A stretch of DNA of 8,836 nucleotides from an uncultured Clostridia bacterium (lineage in GTDB: Bacteria; Bacillota; Clostridia; Christensenellales; DUVY01): the NCBI GenBank assembly GCA_937895465.1, contig CALAYY010000109.1, positions 1 through 8,836 on the forward strand, given 5' to 3'. Below the pieces are notes generated by a model. It made no database searches. It was given only the letters and a program-made list of their open reading frames with translations, and was not told the origin of the DNA. Shown piece by piece: positions 1 to 6,147 of this stretch (positions are counted from its first letter, which is position 1; the number at the start of each line of letters is the position of its first letter). Position numbers and translations under genes: made by a program.

Positions 1-1478
1 ATGACTTCAGTCTCATCCTTGTTCTTCAAACGCGGCAAAAGATTCTTGACGCATTCTGGTATTTCTCCGCCTTGAGTTCTTTTGACCTCTTTGTGATAAC
101 TTTGAGTTGAATCAAGCAATAACAGCGTATGCCCTGTAGGTGCCGTATCTATAACAACAACTTCGTTATTTGCTCTTTCAACTATCTTGGCAAAAGCACG
201 GAACACCGCAATTTCTTGAGTGCAGGGCGAGCGCAAATCTTCTTCAATGTAAGCAAGGTCATTTTCACTCATTGTCTGCCGTGCTTTATCCAGTACCTCC
301 TTTTGATATTTTTTTAGCTCGTATTCCTCGTCAATAAAGCTTGTGGATATCTTGTCGCTACTGGAAATAACGTTATCCAAGTGATGAGCGGGATCCGTCG
401 TGGTAAGGTGAACCTTTTTCCCCCGTTCTGATAGCCCTATTGCAATTGCTGCGGCGATAGTGGTTTTTCCCACTCCGCCCTTGCCCATAGTAAAAATAAC
501 CTTTTTATTGCTGTTATACAAATCATCAATTATCGATTTCAAGCCCTTAAGGTTGCTGTCAAATAGTACATTATCTGACTGTTTAATATCGTCACTATTT
601 AAAAATTTTCTTATATTCTCTAATCCAAGAATATTATATGCCCTAAGCGGAATATAAAAAGTTTTAATATCCTTTAGTCTGTCCGAAATTTTGGATAATG
701 CCTTTTGCTGTTTTGCTTTAAGCCCCATAGAAACTTTATCGTCAGAAGTTTCTAGCAAGCCGTTGATTATAAGAATTTGATTATTAACCCCTATCTCCGA
801 AAGTTCTATTGATGCCCTTTCAGCCTCTTTAATTGGTGATTCTTCTGGTCTTGTCACCAATGCCAAAGTGGTTTTATTTTTGTCGCATAGTGCAGCAACG
901 GCATTTTTATATATATCTTTTTTTTCTTCTAATCCCGACAGCTGACCCAGACATGATGCACCATGGGTGCTTTCGCTTATAAAATTGGTCCAAGCGGAAG
1001 GTAATTGAAGCATACGAAGTGTATGCCCAGTAGGAGCTGTGTCAAATACAATATGGTCATATTTGCTTTCAATCTCTTTGTCAGCAAGGAATTTTGTAAA
1101 CTCATTAAACGCTGCAATTTCTACCGTACAAGAACCCGACAACTGCTCTTCCATGTTGCTGATTACCGCATCGGGCAGACTGCCCCTATAAGGTGCTATT
1201 ACGCTTTCCCTATATTCAGCCGCTGCTTTTAAAGGGTCAATATTGATTACAATTAGGTTTTTTACGCCTGAAATCTCTTTGCCTTTGCCGTCAAGTTCTG
1301 TCTCAAAAACATCTTGCAAGTTGGAAGCAGGATCTGTGCTTATAAGCAAAACTTTTCGCCCATTATCAGCTAAACTTATAGCGGTAGCGCAAGCCGCAGA
1401 TGTCTTGCCAACTCCGCCTTTGCCTGTAAAAAATAAGTATTTTGTTAAATTGATATTCTGCAGATTATATTCCTTCAA
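1..1478 (-). CDS. arsA: ArsA, arsenite/antimonite-transporting ATPase, 3' end cut by window edge
   Basis: ArsA is the soluble ATPase that docks on an arsenite permease and drives As(III)/Sb(III) export. Translation from a TTG at 1478 gives 492 codons with no stop before the window edge; the family runs to about 580 residues, so roughly 90 C-terminal residues are missing. Both halves of the duplicated fold are visible. Half A1 has the P-loop GKGGVGKT at residues 19-26 and DTAPTGHTLRML at 146-157. Half A2 has a second GKGGVGKT at 332-339 and DTAPTGHTLLLL at 444-455. The three cysteines that form the metalloid site in the E. coli plasmid enzyme (113, 172, 422) have counterparts at C117 (GSCTVE), C176 (GASCLGQ) and C419 (SPCTQE). 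I chose TTG because the first in-frame ATG lies after the first P-loop, a GGAGG sits 10 bases upstream, and the N-terminus then matches known ArsA proteins. It starts directly after the arsD stop with no gap. The frame looks intact. Confidence 0.96.
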   Translation of the reverse strand, partial: MKEYNLQNINLTKYLFFTGKGGVGKTSAACATAISLADNGRKVLLISTDPASNLQDVFETELDGKGKEISGVKNLIVINIDPLKAAAEYRESVIAPYRGSLPDAVISNMEEQLSGSCTVEIAAFNEFTKFLADKEIESKYDHIVFDTAPTGHTLRMLQLPSAWTNFISESTHGASCLGQLSGLEEKKDIYKNAVAALCDKNKTTLALVTRPEESPIKEAERASIELSEIGVNNQILIINGLLETSDDKVSMGLKAKQQKALSKISDRLKDIKTFYIPLRAYNILGLENIRKFLNSDDIKQSDNVLFDSNLKGLKSIIDDLYNSNKKVIFTMGKGGVGKTTIAAAIAIGLSERGKKVHLTTTDPAHHLDNVISSSDKISTSFIDEEYELKKYQKEVLDKARQTMSENDLAYIEEDLRSPCTQEIAVFRAFAKIVERANNEVVVIDTAPTGHTLLLLDSTQSYHKEVKRTQGGEIPECVKNLLPRLKNKDETEV

Positions 1479-1892
1479 TTAGCAACAACCTCCGCTCTTA
1501 TTTTCATTGCCGTTACAACAGCCACTGCTTTTATTTTCGTTATCGCTGCAACAACCTCCGCTTTTTTGAGTGGCATTCAAAAAATCTGGTGAGATGTTTA
1601 GCAGCATGACAATTTCGCCGTTAGTGGGGTATCTGCCTGTAATCTCAATTTTTCCGTCTATCATCGTTATAGGCAACACTTTCGGTCCTTTTTCATTGAG
1701 TATTTTGTTTATTTCTTGGTTTTTTAAAAACTGTTGGGGTGCATTGCTTAAGTTATAACGCGTAACAGCAATTCCATTCTTTTTCAAATTATCAAGCACT
1801 GTTGATATTCTCATAAGTTCTGGATTAACACCTACTCCGCAAAGTCCGGTTTCACAACACATAGCCGGTTCAAAAATTGATATTGTTTTCAT
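1479..1892 (-). CDS. arsD: ArsD, arsenic metallochaperone / weak trans-acting repressor
   Basis: ArsD receives As(III) or Sb(III) and passes it to ArsA, raising the ATPase's affinity; it also acts as a weak ars repressor in some systems. The predicted protein has 137 residues. The N-terminal beta strand ends in MCCETGLCG, placing C12, C13 and C18 exactly as in the plasmid R773 ArsD metalloid site. A later segment, VLPITMIDGK (about residues 75-84), matches the thioredoxin-like core with its cis-proline loop. The C-terminal tail holds three Cys-Cys pairs (114-115, 125-126, 136-137) in an 11-residue repeat; R773 ArsD has two pairs. The start at 1892 is preferred because GGAG lies 9 bases upstream and the protein then begins directly with the family's first strand. 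An in-frame extension up to 2039 would run through the upstream gene. The gap to the DUF2703-like gene is one base, and arsA follows with no gap. Confidence 0.95.
   Translation of the reverse strand: MKTISIFEPAMCCETGLCGVGVNPELMRISTVLDNLKKNGIAVTRYNLSNAPQQFLKNQEINKILNEKGPKVLPITMIDGKIEITGRYPTNGEIVMLLNISPDFLNATQKSGGCCSDNENKSSGCCNGNENKSGGCC
1482..1565 (-). repeat. 33-base in-frame tandem repeat coding the Cys-Cys tail of ArsD
   Basis: Two full 33-base units (1565-1533, 1532-1500) and a partial 18-base unit (1499-1482) are read in frame on the minus strand. They code for KSGGCCSDNEN, KSSGCCNGNEN and KSGGCC. The units differ by several substitutions, so the duplication is not brand new. Each unit supplies one vicinal cysteine pair, and the last pair is the C-terminus of ArsD. 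Confidence 0.9.
1489..1493 (-). promoter_or_regulatory. Ribosome binding site deciding the TTG start of arsA
   Basis: A GGAGG on the minus strand lies 10 bases before the TTG at 1478. It is embedded in the Gly-Gly codons of the last Cys-Cys repeat of arsD, so the end of arsD doubles as the translation signal for arsA. This supports a TTG start and translational coupling. Confidence 0.65.
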
Positions 1893-1893
1893 T

Positions 1894-2346
1894 TTAGTAT
1901 TCTCCATATTTATTTGGCATGATGTATTCATAATTATTATGATTTGTCTTGTCTTTTGAAAATACTGTTTGCAGTATGGCATCCGCAAGCATTTCTTTTG
2001 GCAAAACTTCATAAATTTTTCCATTATATTCAAAAACACGACAGTCTATATCGCAGCCTACTATGTCACTGCAACAGCCGCAACGGTTTTCGTCAATGCT
2101 TAAGCAAATATCCTTACCGTTTACACGTATTGTGGGAGACGATTCAAACATATATTGTGCGGCAATTTCAGCTGTTGCCATTTCTGTTTTGTTTAGAACT
2201 ATTTCATACCCTGCGAGCTTTAAAGCAGGCGTAAGGGTCTTTATCACTTCTTCCAAAACCTCGTCAGTACCTATACATCGATCGCATTTGTTTAAGTCTA
2301 AATATAAGTAGTCTATAATTACTTTGTTTTGACCGCTTGCTTTCAT
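1894..2346 (-). CDS. DUF2703-like cysteine-rich protein of the ars operon, function unknown
   Basis: This 150-residue protein resembles the uncharacterised DUF2703 family, which I know from ars loci of anaerobes; the assignment is from recognition, not a search. It has eight cysteines: C21-x2-C24 after the first beta strand (LDLNKCDRCIGT), C81, C89, C91, C92 (ENRCGCCSD), C98 and C102. The early CxxC combined with SSPTIRVNG (about 69-77), which looks like a cis-proline loop, suggests a thioredoxin-like fold. No signal peptide or membrane segment is visible, so it should be cytoplasmic. Its ATG overlaps the acr3 stop (ATGA, 4 bases) with AGGAG just upstream, and its stop is one base before arsD, so it is almost certainly made with them. 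A role in binding As(III), passing it to ArsD/ArsA, or redox chemistry on arsenic is inference only. The last 20 or so residues are hydrophilic and look variable. Confidence 0.82.
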   Translation of the reverse strand: MKASGQNKVIIDYLYLDLNKCDRCIGTDEVLEEVIKTLTPALKLAGYEIVLNKTEMATAEIAAQYMFESSPTIRVNGKDICLSIDENRCGCCSDIVGCDIDCRVFEYNGKIYEVLPKEMLADAILQTVFSKDKTNHNNYEYIMPNKYGEY

Positions 2347-3416
2347 GACATCTCCTGCTGTACATCTTGTTTGTTTTTATTTGGGAACCAATGTTTTGTT
2401 TTGTTTACAAATTTTACAAGCATCAACATAACTGGCACCTCGGTAAGAACACCTACTACTGTAACAAGCACTACAGGGGATGTTGCTCCAAACAGCGTTA
2501 TTGCAACAGCTACAGATAATTCAAAAAAGTCCGAAGCACCAATAAGTGCAGCAGGCGCAGCTATATTGTGTGGCTGTTTAAGCCATTTGCACATAAGATA
2601 CGCAAACAGTGCCGTTATAACATTCTGTAAAATAAGCGGAACAGCGATAAGACCAACGTGAAGAGGACTGCCGAGTATTGCATCTCCTTGAAAAGTAAAT
2701 ATTAATATCAATGTCAATAGCAATCCGATTGTGGTTATTCCGTCAAATTTTGGCAAGAACTTATCTTGAAAAAAATCCTTGCCTTTTTTCTTTATTACAA
2801 GCCAACGCGTAAATATACCTGCAACCATTGGTACGGCAACAAACATTCCTATCGAAAAGAATAGCACATCCCAAGGCACGAAAACATTTGATAAGCCTAA
2901 TAGAAGCGACACTATAGGAACAAACAAAAATATAATAAGCAAATCATTTATCGCAACCTGTACAAGTGTATGAGCAGGATCACCCATGGTTAAACTACTC
3001 CAGACAAAAACCATTGCAGTACAAGGCGCCGCTCCCAGCAACACCGCGCCTGTTACATAATCCTTAGCAAGTTCTGCCGAAATTAAGTTTTTAAATACCA
3101 CATAGAAAAAAAATGTTGCGAGCCCAAACATAAGGAACGGCTTAATAAGCCAACTTGTTCCAGTTGAAACTAAAAGTCCCTGCGGGTTTTTTCTCACATT
3201 TAATATTGACTTGAAGTCTACTTTCATCATCATAGGATAAATCATTACCCATATCAAAATTGCGATAGGAATAGAAGTATGCGCATACTCGAATTTTTGT
3301 AAGAATTTAGGAATGCCTGGTAAAAACTTACCTATTAATATTCCTGCTGCCATACACAGCAATACCCATATAGTCAAATACTTTTCAAAAAAATTTATTC
3401 CTTTAGTCTTTTCCAT
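2343..3416 (-). CDS. acr3: Acr3-family arsenite efflux permease
   Basis: Acr3 is an inner-membrane exporter of As(III), working alone on the proton-motive force or coupled to ArsA. The protein has 357 residues, the normal bacterial length, with about ten hydrophobic membrane segments throughout. Family landmarks include GAAPCTAMVFVWS, whose C132 matches the essential cysteine of the fourth membrane helix, GASDFFELSVAVAITLFG with E299 as the likely counterpart of the essential glutamate of helix nine, and GVLTEVPVML near the end. It is Acr3 rather than the unrelated 12-helix ArsB. The start at 3416 has GGAG five bases upstream. It lies 41 bases after arsR, a gap that also holds an ArsR half-site, and its stop overlaps the next start. 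Together with arsD and arsA this predicts an ATP-boosted Acr3 pump. Some annotations name this family arsB. Confidence 0.96.
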   Translation of the reverse strand: MEKTKGINFFEKYLTIWVLLCMAAGILIGKFLPGIPKFLQKFEYAHTSIPIAILIWVMIYPMMMKVDFKSILNVRKNPQGLLVSTGTSWLIKPFLMFGLATFFFYVVFKNLISAELAKDYVTGAVLLGAAPCTAMVFVWSSLTMGDPAHTLVQVAINDLLIIFLFVPIVSLLLGLSNVFVPWDVLFFSIGMFVAVPMVAGIFTRWLVIKKKGKDFFQDKFLPKFDGITTIGLLLTLILIFTFQGDAILGSPLHVGLIAVPLILQNVITALFAYLMCKWLKQPHNIAAPAALIGASDFFELSVAVAITLFGATSPVVLVTVVGVLTEVPVMLMLVKFVNKTKHWFPNKNKQDVQQEMS

Positions 3417-3438
3417 TTTAACTCCATTTATTTATATG

Positions 3439-3448
3439 ATTTGTCTAT
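3439..3448. promoter_or_regulatory. Possible ArsR half-site between arsR and acr3
   Basis: The ten bases atttgtctat here repeat exactly one arm and centre of the operator at 3764-3779 (its 3770-3779). The other arm is poorly conserved (tatatg instead of tatagat). It could be a weak internal ArsR site, a remnant, or chance in AT-rich sequence. I see no promoter boxes here. Confidence 0.3.
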
Positions 3449-3457
3449 TTGTTAAAG

Positions 3458-3748
3458 TTAACAGCAATCCTTATCTATATCTGAGACAGTACTGTTAAGA
3501 AAATTATTGAGGGCTTTTAAGATTTTCTTATCAATAGAATAATTAACCCATTTGCCTGCTTTTTCGCCTATTATCAGACCGCTGTCACAAAGCATTTTCA
3601 TATGATAACTTAAAGTAGGCTGTGTTATCTGAAATTTATCCAAAATATTGCATGCACACATTTTACCGTGTTTTAGCATATCAAATATTTTGATTCTAGT
3701 TTCGTCTCCCAAAGCCTTACAAATAAGCGCATAATCGGGATAATTCAT
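3458..3748 (-). CDS. arsR: ArsR/SmtB-family As(III)-responsive repressor
   Basis: ArsR represses its own operon and leaves DNA when As(III) or Sb(III) binds. The protein has 96 residues, a winged helix with the family's ALGDETRIKIFDML (12-25) and the recognition-helix region QPTLSYHMKMLCDSGLI (43-59). The metal-box region reads KMCACNIL, giving C31 and C33. This corresponds to the first two cysteines of the classic CxCxxC site, while the third position is not cysteine. C10 and C54 are also present. The protein ends in D-C-C (C95, C96), an extra vicinal pair. The start at 3748 has AAGGAG (3761-3756) seven bases upstream. It is the first gene of the operon, behind a promoter with two inverted repeats that fit autoregulation. 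Cadmium/zinc sensing is less likely given the ars neighbours. Confidence 0.95.
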   Translation of the reverse strand: MNYPDYALICKALGDETRIKIFDMLKHGKMCACNILDKFQITQPTLSYHMKMLCDSGLIIGEKAGKWVNYSIDKKILKALNNFLNSTVSDIDKDCC

Positions 3749-3763
3749 TTTGTTACTCCTTAT

Positions 3764-3779
3764 ATAGATATTTGTCTAT
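3764..3779. promoter_or_regulatory. ArsR operator, proximal site
   Basis: The imperfect palindrome atagatatttgtctat has the arm spacing and sequence style of ArsR-family operators. It lies between the -10 box and the ribosome binding site of arsR, about where transcription should begin. It is a near copy of the distal site 36 bases away: the 14-mer tagatatttgtcta versus tagacatttgtcaa differs at two positions. Confidence 0.65.
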
Positions 3780-3784
3780 CTATT

Positions 3785-3814
3785 ATAATATGCTTAATTA
3801 TAGACATTTGTCAA
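3785..3814 (-). promoter_or_regulatory. Promoter of the ars operon
   Basis: On the minus strand a perfect TTGACA (-35, 3814-3809) is followed after 18 bases by TATTAT (-10, 3790-3785). An overlapping TATAAT at 3787-3782 would give a 21-base spacer and is less likely. The box order points into arsR with a short leader. The -35 lies inside the distal operator, so ArsR binding should block RNA polymerase. Confidence 0.75.
3801..3814. promoter_or_regulatory. ArsR operator, distal site over the -35 box
   Basis: The sequence tagacatttgtcaa contains the inverted repeat gacatttgtc and covers the -35 hexamer of the ars promoter. It is related to the proximal site in sequence and orientation. Two sites suggest binding by two ArsR dimers. 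Confidence 0.6.
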
Positions 3815-3824
3815 TACTTTTACA

Positions 3825-3858
3825 TAAAAAACAGCTGCCCAAAAATTAGACAGCCGCT
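3825..3858 (-). terminator. Intrinsic terminator after fucI
   Basis: Read on the minus strand, AGCGGCTGTCT and GGGCAGCTGTT can form an 11-pair stem around a loop of AATTTTT, followed by a run of T. Five of the pairs are G-U, so the hairpin works only in RNA from the minus strand; on the plus strand those become A-C mismatches. It begins 18 bases after the fucI stop and ends before the ars promoter, insulating the two units. Confidence 0.75.
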
Positions 3859-3876
3859 CTTTTGAAATCATTTTAT

Positions 3877-5679
3877 TTATCTTATATTTTTATACATCGG
3901 TCCGTAAGTTGCACATGCTCTGAAGTCCTGCCCCTCAATATCAGAACCAAACAAATTCCAACAAGAAGGTCTAAAAATCTTATTCTCATCTACATTATGC
4001 ATGCTTACAGGTATTCTTAACATTGAGCATAAGGCAATTATATCTGCGCCTATATGACCGTAAGAGATTGCGCCGTGATTAGCACCCCACGTATTCATCA
4101 CATCATAAGCGGATTTGAATGCACCTTTGCCTGTAATCTTAGGCGCAAACCATGTGCAAGGCCAAGTATAGTCTGTTCTTTTCCAGATAATATCGGAAAC
4201 ATTGTCAGGTAAGACTATGGTAAAGCCTTCGGCAAGTTGCATAACAGGACCCAGCCCTTTTACAAGACTAAGGCGCATCATGGTAACAGGCATCTGGCTT
4301 TTTGTAATAAATCTTGAAGAATATCCGCCGCCTCTAAAATACCCTAAATCAGCCTGATTCCATGTAGCAGCATTTAGGCAAGTCTGTTGGTCTTTTTCTG
4401 TCATTTGCCAAAAGGGTTTTATTATGCCGTTGCCATTTTCGTCCTTAATTTCGCCGCAAGCATCTATACAAGCTGCTCCTGAATTGATGAGTTGAATAAA
4501 TCCTCCTGCTTGTTTTGCATAGCCCTCAAGGTCATAACCTGTAGCTTTTTTTACAGCTTTTTCAGACCAAAAAGTCCTGACATCTGCAAAAATCTGCGCA
4601 GTACCTGTTAATAGTTTTCCAAACAGCATACATACTCCATTGAGAGTATCATTTTCTGTGGCTAAGATATATGGTTCTCTTGCACCTTCCCAATCAAAAG
4701 AAGAATTTAATAAGGACTCTGCAAAATCAGCATTGGGATAAAAATCCGTCCATTGCCTTTGACCCTGAAAGCCGCCTGCTATTGCGTTGTGACCTACAGC
4801 TTCTTCTTCTTTACCCTTAGGCAAATTTTTGTTGCCGTTAAACAGGTCTTTTACAATGACCATCATTTTGACAACAAACTCCCATTGTTCAGATTTTTTC
4901 TCAGGTGAATTTCTCAAAGCCTCAGGGTTTTTATCAAAGCCTACTTTACAGTATTTTTTGGTCCATGCTAATGCCCGCTCGTATTCTTTTTGGTCGTATA
5001 TGCCTTCGGTCATTCTTCTGATGATTTCCACTTCATCAACTGATTCTACTCTCATGCCAAGATATTCTTCAAAAAACTCTGGACTTATAATAGAGCCTGC
5101 TATACCCATGCAGATAGAACCTATCTGCAAATACGACTTGCCACGCATGGTTGCAACCGCAATTGCACTGCGTGAAAACCTCAAAATCTTTTCTTGCACA
5201 TCCTTGGGAATTTCTTTTTCATCTATTTTTTGGACATCATGCCCATAAATTCCAAAAGCTGGCAAACCCTTTTGAGCATGAGAAGCAAGCACTGAGGCAA
5301 GATACACCGCACCCGGTCTTTCTGTTCCGTTAAATCCCCATACTGCTTTTATAGTCATAGGGTCCATATCCATGGTTTCGCTACCATAACACCAACACGG
5401 CGTAACCGTAAGCGTAATATCAACACCTTGTTTTCTAAACTTATCAGCACAAGCCGCCGCTTCAGCTACTCTGCCTATAGTGGTATCAGCAATAATAACT
5501 TTTACAGGCTCGCCGTTAGAGTATCTCAAATTATCCGTTATAAGCTTGGCGGCAGATATTGCCATATTCATAGTTTGGGCTTCCAAAGACTCTCTTACCT
5601 GTAATACTCCCCGTCTTCCGTCAATTGTCGGTCTTATCCCTATAACAGGATAATCTCCTATCAGTCTGTTTTTCGCCAT
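3877..5679 (-). CDS. fucI: L-fucose isomerase (FucI family)
   Basis: FucI is a cytoplasmic Mn2+-dependent ketol isomerase converting L-fucose to L-fuculose; many members also take D-arabinose. The protein has 600 residues against about 591 in E. coli. Strong landmarks are GFQGQRQWTDFYPN (303-316), SSFDWEGAREPYILATEND (326-344), GTAQIFADVRTFW (359-371) and NTWGANHGAISYGHIGAD (529-546). E342, D366 and probably H535 correspond to the E. coli metal ligands E337, D361 and H528. The start at 5679 is chosen because AGGAGG lies five bases upstream and the N-terminus fits the family. An in-frame ATG at 5733 lies within the preceding terminator hairpin and is rejected. The gene stands alone between two terminators; no kinase, aldolase, permease or regulator of fucose use is in the window. 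I see no convincing promoter in the 42 bases before it, so it may depend on read-through or a promoter I cannot recognise. Confidence 0.95.
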   Translation of the reverse strand: MAKNRLIGDYPVIGIRPTIDGRRGVLQVRESLEAQTMNMAISAAKLITDNLRYSNGEPVKVIIADTTIGRVAEAAACADKFRKQGVDITLTVTPCWCYGSETMDMDPMTIKAVWGFNGTERPGAVYLASVLASHAQKGLPAFGIYGHDVQKIDEKEIPKDVQEKILRFSRSAIAVATMRGKSYLQIGSICMGIAGSIISPEFFEEYLGMRVESVDEVEIIRRMTEGIYDQKEYERALAWTKKYCKVGFDKNPEALRNSPEKKSEQWEFVVKMMVIVKDLFNGNKNLPKGKEEEAVGHNAIAGGFQGQRQWTDFYPNADFAESLLNSSFDWEGAREPYILATENDTLNGVCMLFGKLLTGTAQIFADVRTFWSEKAVKKATGYDLEGYAKQAGGFIQLINSGAACIDACGEIKDENGNGIIKPFWQMTEKDQQTCLNAATWNQADLGYFRGGGYSSRFITKSQMPVTMMRLSLVKGLGPVMQLAEGFTIVLPDNVSDIIWKRTDYTWPCTWFAPKITGKGAFKSAYDVMNTWGANHGAISYGHIGADIIALCSMLRIPVSMHNVDENKIFRPSCWNLFGSDIEGQDFRACATYGPMYKNIR

Positions 5680-5683
5680 ATTA

Positions 5684-5690
5684 TCCTCCT
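5684..5690 (-). promoter_or_regulatory. Ribosome binding site deciding the fucI start
   Basis: AGGAGGA on the minus strand lies just before the ATG at 5679 (five bases between AGGAGG and ATG). It selects this start over the in-frame ATG at 5733, which has no comparable signal and falls in the terminator stem. Confidence 0.8.
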
Positions 5691-5711
5691 CATCATATTT
5701 ATTTTTTGTTG

Positions 5712-5749
5712 CAAAAAATAAAAAACGGCTCATAAATCTATGAGCCGTT
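5712..5749 (-). terminator. Intrinsic terminator closing the trmFO-hslVU-DUF6054 block
   Basis: On the minus strand AACGGCTCATA (5749-5739) and TATGAGCCGTT (5734-5724) form a perfect 11-pair stem with a four-base loop, followed by TTTT-rich sequence to about 5712. It starts nine bases after the stop of the DUF6054-like gene. The opposite strand has A-rich sequence on its other side, so some bidirectional activity is possible, but no plus-strand gene needs it. Confidence 0.9.
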
Positions 5750-5758
5750 AATAAAGCT

Positions 5759-6094
5759 TTATGTCATTTTTTGTATGCTGTTTTTAACAATATTCACCAT
5801 TTCGGTTTCTGCACCAAGACTGAAATTTAGAAAAATGCCCTGTCCGCCGCCGGCGCCTATTGCTGAAACAAAAATAGTGTTTTTATTGCCTACCACAGTA
5901 AGACTCAAACTTGCCCTGCTGCGGTTTCGATAAAAATATTTATCATAAACCCTAATTTCAATTTTTACATTTTGAACAGCATAACTACTCTGGTCAACCA
6001 GCTCCATGCTTAATCCGCTGTTCATAATATCGTTATGCAGCCGATTGACTACTTCGTCAAATTGACCTGTTATAGTATCTTCATACTTAGCCAT
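5759..6094 (-). CDS. DUF6054-like small protein, function unknown
   Basis: This 111-residue protein resembles the DUF6054 family of small Firmicutes proteins, by recognition of its overall pattern rather than a search. It opens with MAKYEDTITGQFDEVVNRLHNDI and has a central run of alternating hydrophobic residues (about 43-70: VKIEIRVYDKY, ASLSLTVVG). A glycine-rich turn follows (IGAGGGQGIF, 79-88) and then a C-terminal helix. This suggests a small alpha/beta protein. No cysteine, signal peptide or membrane helix is seen. AGGGGG lies about five bases before the ATG. It follows hslU by 53 bases with no terminator between, so it is probably co-transcribed with hslVU, and a strong terminator follows it. 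Any link to proteolysis is guesswork. Confidence 0.8.
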   Translation of the reverse strand: MAKYEDTITGQFDEVVNRLHNDIMNSGLSMELVDQSSYAVQNVKIEIRVYDKYFYRNRSRASLSLTVVGNKNTIFVSAIGAGGGQGIFLNFSLGAETEMVNIVKNSIQKMT

Positions 6095-6147
6095 ATTGTC
6101 CCCCTTTGGCTTAGTTAATAATACTTTAAGTTAACTTGGTTACAGCG

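Noticed and set aside
1893..2039. In-frame upstream extension of arsD to an ATG at 2039
   Set aside because: It would lie inside the DUF2703-like gene in another frame, has no family similarity, and the ATG at 1892 has a good ribosome binding site and the expected family N-terminus.
5680..5733. In-frame upstream extension of fucI to an ATG at 5733
   Set aside because: The extension falls in the terminator hairpin, and a strong AGGAGG sits just before the ATG at 5679 where the family N-terminus begins.
6128..6137. Perfect ten-base palindrome aagttaactt between hslU and the DUF6054-like gene
   Set aside because: It is short and AT-rich, has no T-run or partner site, and is likely by chance in such sequence.
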